A stretch of 7,378 nucleotides of DNA from DATHWB01 sp046565785 (GTDB lineage: Bacteria > Actinomycetota > Acidimicrobiia > Spongiisociales > ZC4RG35): contig JBKHXZ010000045.1 in the NCBI GenBank assembly GCA_046565785.1, positions 1-7,378 of the forward strand, written 5' to 3'. Positions 1-3,849 of this stretch are shown in pieces. Under the pieces are notes generated by a model, which made no database searches, was not told the origin of the DNA, and saw only the letters and a list, made by a program, of their open reading frames with translations. Numbering within the stretch: position 1 is the stretch's first letter; each line of letters opens with the position of its first letter. The translations under genes were made by a program, and so were the position numbers.

Positions 1-365
1 ACTGGCTTACCTGCCCGCTGGCATCCACCCGCATCGGTCGGCTCGAAGCTGCGGGCGGGGTTCGGGCGATGGACCGCCACGCCGCATCCGATCCCGCCTT
101 CGCCGAGGAGTTGCAGTCTGCACATCGGCGCTACGCCACCCAGCGGGACGGAGCGCTTCGGCCGGAGACCGATCCAGCACCCAGCGGGGGAGTGGCGGGT
201 GCGACCGGAGGTGTGAAATGTCTCCACGCCCACTACGCCGACCACGCCGCCGGCAACGCCAATCCGGTAGGGGCGCTGGTCGCACCATGGGTCGAACCGT
301 TGGACTGTACGGTGCCGTGCGTCGTCGCCGGGGAGCCGAACCCCCGCTGGCGGGAACCCAAGTAG
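1..365 (+). CDS. DUF501 family protein, 3' portion (5' end outside window)
   Basis: The reading frame is open from the left edge (first full codon TGG at 3) to TAG at 363-365. An internal ATG at 69 is not the real start, because the 22 codons before it already look like family sequence (WLTCPLAS, then RIGRLEAAGG). The core VKCLHAHYADHAAG followed by NPVG (about residues 70-90 of the visible part), with its conserved Cys and His residues, is the hallmark by which I recognise DUF501. The family is small (usually under 200 residues), largely actinobacterial, and has no established biochemical role. In many actinobacteria it sits in an eno / FtsB-like / DUF501 / ppx cluster, and the ppx neighbour here, 10 nt downstream, fits. 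The N-terminus is cut off by the window edge and the gene appears intact otherwise. The family call is firm; the function is unknown. Confidence 0.85.
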   Translation, partial: WLTCPLASTRIGRLEAAGGVRAMDRHAASDPAFAEELQSAHRRYATQRDGALRPETDPAPSGGVAGATGGVKCLHAHYADHAAGNANPVGALVAPWVEPLDCTVPCVVAGEPNPRWREPK

Positions 366-375
366 GTTCAGTGCC

Positions 376-1227
376 GTGACGCGGGCCGCCATCGACATTG
401 GGACCAACTCGATGCGTCTGCTCATCGTGAACGACGAGGGGCGTGACCTGGTGCGGCTCGCCCGGGTCACCGGTCTGGGACGGGGCGTGGATGCCAACCG
501 TCGCCTCGATTCCGAAGCCGTACGGAGGACGCTCGAAGTGTTGGATCAGTTCGGGCGACTGTGTGCTGTCCATGGTGTGGATCGCCGGCGGGCGGTTGCC
601 ACTTCGGCCATGCGCGATGCGGAGAACCGGGACGAGTTCGCAGACCTGGCGGCGGAATTGCTGGGGGTGAGACCGGAGGTGATCGATGGCGACGAGGAGG
701 CTCGCCTCGCCTACCGGGGCGCGACGATGGGACGATCTGAGGACGTGGTGGTCGTCGACATCGGAGGAGGATCCACCGAGTTCGTGACCGCGGTCGGTCA
801 GGCCTCGGTCGACATCGGGTCGGTGCGGCTGACCGATAGGTTGCTGGCGGATCGTCCTGTCGAGTACGACCGCGTGGAGACCGCCATCGAACACGTCGAA
901 GGACTGTTTGCGGACATCGACGTGCCCGTCGGCCTCGGGGTGGTCGGGGTGGCGGGGACGTGGACGTCGCTGGCTGGGATCAGCCTGGAGCGTGAGGGTT
1001 CGGTCCACGACGTGCGGCTGGAAAGGATCACGGTGGAGCGTCTGGTGGTCCGACTGGCCGGATTGAGTGTCGACGAGACGGCGGCGTTGCCCGGACTCGA
1101 CCCGGCTCGGGCGTCGGTGATACTCGCCGGAGCGGTCATCGCCCGGGAGTCGATGCGAAGGTTGCAGGCGTCGGACGTGGTGGTCAGCGAGCGCGATCTG
1201 TTGGATGGCGTCGTCGCCGACCTGTGA
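376..1227 (+). CDS. Ppx/GppA family phosphatase (exopolyphosphatase-like), short form
   Basis: This 283-residue protein belongs to the ASKHA-fold Ppx/GppA family, which hydrolyses polyphosphate or the pppGpp 5' phosphate in the cytoplasm. Visible motifs are the first phosphate loop DIGTNS (7-12), ATSAMRDAENR (75-85), the acidic stretch DGDEEARLAYRGA (104-116, with the glutamates expected near the catalytic base), the second phosphate loop DIGGGSTEF (128-136), GTWTSLA (194-200), and a C-terminal helix region LPGLDPARASVILAG. At about 280 residues it has only the two-lobed catalytic core and lacks the C-terminal HD-like domain of long enterobacterial forms, as is usual in actinobacteria. The start is GTG, chosen because DIGTNS follows at the normal distance. 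No strong Shine-Dalgarno is visible, but TAGGTT at 363-368 lies 7 nt upstream, so a leaderless start is possible as well as read-through from the DUF501 gene. Polyphosphatase versus pppGpp phosphatase cannot be decided from sequence. Confidence 0.92.
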   Translation: MTRAAIDIGTNSMRLLIVNDEGRDLVRLARVTGLGRGVDANRRLDSEAVRRTLEVLDQFGRLCAVHGVDRRRAVATSAMRDAENRDEFADLAAELLGVRPEVIDGDEEARLAYRGATMGRSEDVVVVDIGGGSTEFVTAVGQASVDIGSVRLTDRLLADRPVEYDRVETAIEHVEGLFADIDVPVGLGVVGVAGTWTSLAGISLEREGSVHDVRLERITVERLVVRLAGLSVDETAALPGLDPARASVILAGAVIARESMRRLQASDVVVSERDLLDGVVADL

Positions 1228-1246
1228 CTGGGATACTCGATGTAAC

Positions 1247-1330
1247 GCCCGGGTGGCGAAACAGGCAGCCGCTGGGGGCTTAAACCCCCCTGTTCGAGAG
1301 AACGTGTGGGTTCGAATCCCACCCCGGGCA
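1247..1330 (+). tRNA. tRNA-Leu (anticodon UAA)
   Basis: A complete cloverleaf can be folded by eye. The acceptor stem GCCCGGG (1247-1253) pairs with CCCGGGC (1323-1329), with discriminator A1330. The D stem is GCG/CGC (1256-1258 with 1270-1272). The anticodon stem GGGGG/CCCCC (1274-1278 with 1286-1290) encloses loop CTTAAAC, giving anticodon TAA at 1281-1283. The long variable arm has stem GTTC/GAAC (1292-1295 with 1300-1303), and the T arm is GTGGG-TTCGAAT-CCCAC (1306-1322). The long variable arm and the A discriminator fit leucine. CCA is not encoded. It reads UUA (and UUG by wobble), rare codons in such a genome. A GATACT at 1232-1237 is placed where a -10 could be, but no matching -35 is evident. 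Confidence 0.96.
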
Positions 1331-1547
1331 CTGAGGGCTCCGTTTCGGGCGCTCGGGTGGAGCAAAGCTGCAGCGTCGATGCGTCGAAGGGTTCAGCCGC
1401 GTCGGTGTCGAAACTGCGTAAGCGACGAATCGCCGGATCTGTGGGCGCTGACGCAGGTCTGGCATGCCAGCAAGACAAGGCCGAGCTGCACGAGGAGTGA
1501 TGAATCGACGATCTAGTGTCAGCCGCACCACAAGGAGGCGAACAGGT
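1331..1547 (+). promoter_or_regulatory. Leader region of the flavoenzyme gene: palindrome, possible -10, strong RBS
   Basis: This 217-nt gap has no convincing gene. It holds a perfect 12-bp palindrome, CTGGCATGCCAG, at 1459-1470, a possible TANNNT -10 box (TAGTGT, 1514-1519) without a recognisable -35, and a strong Shine-Dalgarno AAGGAGG at 1532-1538, 9 nt before ATG 1548. The Shine-Dalgarno is the best-supported element and fixes the downstream start. The palindrome is an operator candidate only. No clear terminator hairpin with a T run follows the tRNA. Confidence 0.45.
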
Positions 1548-2711
1548 ATGGCGTCGGCCGCAAAGACCCCGGGGCCGGTGGCAGCTCTCGAGTTGGTAGC
1601 AGAAGTCAATGAGCTCGCCGCGGCAGTGTGGGAGGATCGCAGCGACTTCGACTCCAACGGTCAGTTGCCTGATCACCTTTTCGAGCGACTCGCTGCGCTC
1701 GGTCTGTTCCGCCTCCTATTGCCGAAATCGTTGGGTGGGCCCGGTCTGTCAGCGCTCGAATTCATGGATGTCGTTGAAGCAGCGGCCGCGCTCGATGGCA
1801 CGATCGGCTGGCTCGTGGGCAATGGGGGCGGGATGGCCCGCGCGGGCGGATACCTGCCGGCAGTGAGTGCACGAGAGATCTTTGACGATCCCTTGGCGTT
1901 CGTGGTCTCGTCGACGGGTGCGGTCGGACGCGCGGTGCGCGTGACGGGCGGGTACTCGGTGACGGGACGGTGGCCGTTCGGAAGCGGTTCGCCACACGGC
2001 ACCTGGTTCGCTCCGATCTGCGCGGTCGCGGACGGCGAGCAAACCACCGACGAACTGATTTTCGTATATGTGCCCCGCAGCGACGTGATGCTTCACGACA
2101 ACTGGCAGGTTTCTGGTCTGTGCGCCACAGGGAGCGTCGACTTCGAGCTCGTGGATGTGTTCGTACCCGACCGTTTCGCGCATGCCTTCCAGCCTGAGCC
2201 GACGCAGCCCGGCACGCTCTATCGGCTTCCCACCCGTTCGATCTACTCGTGGACGGTGGCCACCGTGCCGCTCGGCATCGCCGCTGGCGCTATCGACGAC
2301 TTCGCGACCACGGGTCGTTCTGCGAAGCGGCGCAGCGACAGTGTCCCGTTCGCAGAACGTGAACTGATTCAGTCTCAGCTTGGTCAGATCCAGGCGCGAA
2401 CCGCGGCGAGCCGGGCGTATCTCCGCCACACGATGACCACTCTGCTCGAGGCGATCGAAGCTGGCACAGACCTGGATGCGGCCCGGGTCGAGTTGCGATT
2501 GGCGTGCACGTTCGCCAGCCAATCAGCCGTGTGGGCGATCGATCTGGTCACCGAGATGGCCGGAGCCGTCGCCATCATGCGATCGTCACCGCTCGAACGG
2601 CGTGAGAGAGATGCACGTGCCGCTGCGAAGCACGTCGCCATGAGTCCAGGCGCCTACATCACCGGCGGAAAGCTTCGACTCGGATGCGATCTGTCGAACG
2701 ACAGATTTTGA
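1548..2711 (+). CDS. Acyl-CoA dehydrogenase-fold flavoenzyme, probably flavin-dependent monooxygenase-like (HsaA/DszC-type)
   Basis: This 387-residue protein has the full acyl-CoA dehydrogenase layout. An N-terminal helical domain (about 10-115) includes LLLPKSLGGPGLS (56-68) and the helix VEAAAALDGTIGW. A middle beta domain (about 118-215) includes GGYSVTGRWPFGSG (134-147) and GLCATGSVDFELVDVFVP (190-207). The C-terminal helical bundle (about 235-387) includes RDARAAAKHVAMSPG (354-368). That last motif and the overall length resemble the type-2 C-terminal domain (Acyl-CoA_dh_2) shared by two-component monooxygenases such as HsaA and DszC, rather than classical dehydrogenases. A separate flavin reductase would then be needed; none is in the window. 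I chose ATG 1548 because AAGGAGG lies 9 nt upstream; the frame is open further up (ATG 1500 and 1464) but that extension is an Arg-rich, non-family sequence. The gene stands alone, 208 nt from a convergent gene. The substrate is unknown, and a true dehydrogenase cannot be excluded. Confidence 0.85.
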   Translation: MASAAKTPGPVAALELVAEVNELAAAVWEDRSDFDSNGQLPDHLFERLAALGLFRLLLPKSLGGPGLSALEFMDVVEAAAALDGTIGWLVGNGGGMARAGGYLPAVSAREIFDDPLAFVVSSTGAVGRAVRVTGGYSVTGRWPFGSGSPHGTWFAPICAVADGEQTTDELIFVYVPRSDVMLHDNWQVSGLCATGSVDFELVDVFVPDRFAHAFQPEPTQPGTLYRLPTRSIYSWTVATVPLGIAAGAIDDFATTGRSAKRRSDSVPFAERELIQSQLGQIQARTAASRAYLRHTMTTLLEAIEAGTDLDAARVELRLACTFASQSAVWAIDLVTEMAGAVAIMRSSPLERRERDARAAAKHVAMSPGAYITGGKLRLGCDLSNDRF

Positions 2712-2919
2712 GCCAGGAGAAGGTGCACCAACAGCCCTGACGCGGCCCGTCCGCTCGATGTCACAGGGCGCTCGGTGTCCGCACGTCCAACGTGTGTCGG
2801 GGTTCGTGGGTCACGGACGGGTCACAATCGGCAAGGTCGGGTTCAGAGGATTCGGAAGGCCGTTGAGCGTGTGCTGTCACCGGAGTTCGAATCCGGCACG
2901 AGTGAGGCAGTAGGCCGAA
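2712..2919. other. Intergenic region between two convergent genes
   Basis: This 208-nt spacer separates the stops of the flavoenzyme gene (plus) and the cupredoxin gene (minus). A terminator is expected on each strand but I see no GC hairpin followed by a T tract. It contains short imperfect dyads: CCCTG...CAGGG around 2736-2766, CACGT-CCA-ACGTG around 2782-2794, and CCGGA-GTTCGAA-TCCGG (2880-2896). The last resembles a tRNA T arm but is one base out of register. There is also a GGGTCAC direct repeat near 2807-2824. None is strong enough to name. Confidence 0.3.
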
Positions 2920-3552
2920 TCACCCGGAGATGGTGATCGATCCCTTCATCGAGGGGTGGATCTGGCAGATGTAGTCGAAGGTGCCTGGCGAGTCGAAGGT
3001 GAAGGTGAAAGTCGCTCCGTTACCCAAAGTTCCGGAGTCGAAGGCTCCCCCGACCGCGGTCCAGGTGTGGGCTATGGAGTCGTCGTTGCGCACCGTGACG
3101 GTGTCGCCCACCGAACCGCTGCTGTCCCCGGAGAACGCGAAGTTGGCGATGGTGATCTGCAGGGCGGCAGGCGGTGCGGTGGTTGTCGTGCTGGCGACGG
3201 TGGTGGTCGGCGCAGTCGTCGTGATCGGAGCGGTGGTGGTCGGGGCACTCGTCGTGGTGGGCGCAGTCGTTGCGGGAGCTGCGGTCGTGGTGGTGCTCGC
3301 GGTCGAGGTGGTAGAGGGAGCCGATGTCGCTGGCGGTGCGGTGGAGGTCGCAGCGCTCGTGGTGACCGGAGGCAGCGTCGTTGCAGGGTCCGACGCGGTG
3401 GTCGTCGTGTCGTCTTCCGGCGTGACCTCCGCGGGTTCGCCGCCGGATGTGCTGCAGGCGGCGGCCAAGACGACCGGGAGGATCCAAGCTCGCCGGTGAT
3501 GCGGTGGGTAACCCCTGTCCAGCGCTCGTGGCCGTGTTGCAGGGGACAGCAT
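2920..3552 (-). CDS. Putative secreted blue-copper (cupredoxin/plastocyanin-like) lipoprotein with Thr-rich linker
   Basis: This 210-residue protein has three parts. Residues 1-33 form an export signal: basic residues (HHRR), a short hydrophobic core AWILPVVLAAA, then Cys33 followed by Ser-Thr, which looks like a lipobox with Ala at -3. Residues 42-128 are a low-complexity Thr/Ala/Pro/Ser linker. Residues 130-210 form a single cupredoxin domain. Its type-1 copper ligands are all visible: His162 (SIAHTW) and the C-terminal loop Cys196-x-x-His199-x-x-Met202 (YICQIHPSM). Known family members are periplasmic or surface electron carriers; here the protein would be tethered outside the membrane by its lipid and long linker. 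The redox partner is unknown. ATG 3552 is the only ATG upstream of the signal and has AAAGGA 7 nt before it on the minus strand. It is divergent from the CoA-transferase unit and no clear promoter of its own is visible. Lipidation is less certain than the copper site. Confidence 0.87.
   Translation of the reverse strand: MLSPATRPRALDRGYPPHHRRAWILPVVLAAACSTSGGEPAEVTPEDDTTTTASDPATTLPPVTTSAATSTAPPATSAPSTTSTASTTTTAAPATTAPTTTSAPTTTAPITTTAPTTTVASTTTTAPPAALQITIANFAFSGDSSGSVGDTVTVRNDDSIAHTWTAVGGAFDSGTLGNGATFTFTFDSPGTFDYICQIHPSMKGSITISG
3169..3408 (-). repeat. Low-complexity DNA encoding the Thr/Ala/Pro linker
   Basis: About 80 codons (residues 49-128 of the cupredoxin protein) consist almost only of Thr, Ala, Pro, Ser and Val codons, giving short imperfect repeats such as TTTTAP and TTSAPTTTAP. 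The repetition is at codon level and irregular; no fixed DNA period holds across the stretch. Such linkers in actinobacterial surface proteins are often glycosylated, which is an inference here. The opposite strand reads as Val/Gly-rich open frames, which are artefacts of this composition. Confidence 0.8.
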
Positions 3553-3559
3553 CAGGTCG

Positions 3560-3565
3560 TCCTTT
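3560..3565 (-). promoter_or_regulatory. Ribosome binding site of the cupredoxin gene
   Basis: Read on the minus strand this is AAAGGA, separated by 7 nt (CGACCTG) from ATG 3552. It supports that start even though the signal peptide n-region is then unusually long (about 21 residues before the hydrophobic core). Confidence 0.6.
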
Positions 3566-3605
3566 CGTGGGTCGCAGTCCTCTACGTCCGAAGGTCTGGT
3601 TTGGT

Positions 3606-3632
3606 TCGGCGCTCGCCTTGTGGGAGCGCCGA
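3606..3632. repeat. Perfect 9-bp inverted repeat in the divergent intergenic region
   Basis: TCGGCGCTC (3606-3614) and GAGCGCCGA (3624-3632) are exact reverse complements around a 9-nt centre. No T tract follows on either strand, and neither neighbouring gene ends here (both start outward), so a terminator is unlikely. It lies 54 bp upstream of the cupredoxin start codon and about 100 bp upstream of the -35 box of the CoA-transferase promoter. It could be an operator or a 5'-leader hairpin of the cupredoxin mRNA. Confidence 0.7.
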
Positions 3633-3661
3633 TCGGTACCTCGACCTAGGCGGATCCAGCC

Positions 3662-3718
3662 GATCAGACCACCTATGTTCGATCAGACCACCTCTGTCAG
3701 ATCAGACCACCTATGTCC
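3662..3718. repeat. Three tandem 19-bp direct repeats, probable regulator-binding sites
   Basis: Units start at 3662, 3681 and 3700, each reading GATCAGACCACCTATGT plus two variable bases (the middle copy has C for A in CTATG). The copies are contiguous with a strict 19-bp period. Each contains GATCAGACCA, which matches the FadR-type GntR operator pattern TGGTCNGACCA in one complete half (GACCA) and 3 of 5 bases of the other. The array ends 14 bp before the -35 box at 3733, a position that suits an activator or a long-range repressor. A GntR-family gene begins at the right end of the window. Which protein binds is inference; the repeat itself is plain. Confidence 0.85.
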
Positions 3719-3732
3719 AATAGGCATCATCG

Positions 3733-3761
3733 TTGACATTTGTTGATCCTAGCCCTACCGT
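3733..3761 (+). promoter_or_regulatory. Sigma70-type promoter of the CoA-transferase unit
   Basis: A perfect -35 hexamer TTGACA (3733-3738), a 17-bp spacer and TACCGT (3756-3761), an actinobacterial TANNNT-type -10, make a good promoter. The expected transcription start is about 7 nt later, at or next to A3769, the A of an ATG. That argues for a leaderless transcript and against use of the upstream ATG at 3765, which would lie too close to the -10 box. Confidence 0.7.
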
Positions 3762-3768
3762 TCGATGG

Positions 3769-3849
3769 ATGAGCGCTGGGCGACCACGGCAGTTCGTGTC
3801 TCAACGAAGTTGGGTGTTCGGCCCTCATATGCAGGTCGCGGCGTCATGA
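3769..3849 (+). CDS. Possible leaderless 26-codon upstream ORF (leader peptide)
   Basis: ATG 3769 lies exactly 7 nt after the TACCGT -10 box, where transcription should begin. The frame runs 26 codons, starting MSAGRPRQFV and ending HMQVAAS, then stops at TGA 3847-3849. That stop overlaps the chosen ATG of the CoA-transferase (3846-3848) in the 4-base form ATGA, the classic arrangement for translational coupling. The peptide has three Arg in its first half and one Trp, no run of a single amino acid and no membrane segment, so the product may matter less than its translation. It is too short for homology-free proof. The alternative is simply untranslated leader in front of 3846, or a longer CoA-transferase beginning at 3765. 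Confidence 0.45.
   Translation: MSAGRPRQFVSQRSWVFGPHMQVAAS

Noticed and set aside
7..1365. Long minus-strand open frame of 452 codons opposite DUF501, ppx and the tRNA
   Set aside because: It covers three well-supported plus-strand features, is rich in Arg/His/Pro/Gly as GC-rich antisense frames are, and shows no recognisable motif.
1205..1516. Plus-strand frame running through tRNA-Leu
   Set aside because: It translates the tRNA itself and has no Shine-Dalgarno or family motif.
1464..1547. Upstream ATG codons (1464, 1500) for the flavoenzyme gene
   Set aside because: They add an Arg-rich, non-family extension. ATG 1548 has AAGGAGG at 9 nt; the GAGGAG before 1500 is too close to that ATG.
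798..1676. Minus-strand open frame of 292 codons across the tRNA
   Set aside because: It spans a certain tRNA and the ends of two real genes; Ser/Thr/Arg-rich composition indicates a shadow frame.
2880..2896. T-arm-like hairpin CCGGA-GTTCGAA-TCCGG, possible tRNA remnant or att site
   Set aside because: The loop is one base out of register with a real T arm, no acceptor or anticodon arm can be folded around it, and it shares only GTTCGAATCC with the tRNA-Leu.
2981..3499. Val/Ala-rich plus-strand frame opposite the cupredoxin gene
   Set aside because: It is the mirror of the Thr/Ala/Pro codon repeats; the minus-strand frame has a signal peptide, copper ligands and an RBS.
3662..3718. CRISPR array
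   Set aside because: The three units are contiguous without unique spacers and the unit is only 19 bp.
3765..3845. CoA-transferase start at ATG 3765
   Set aside because: It is only 3 nt past the -10 box, before the likely transcription start, and the 27 added residues do not look like the family N-terminus. It remains possible if another promoter is used.
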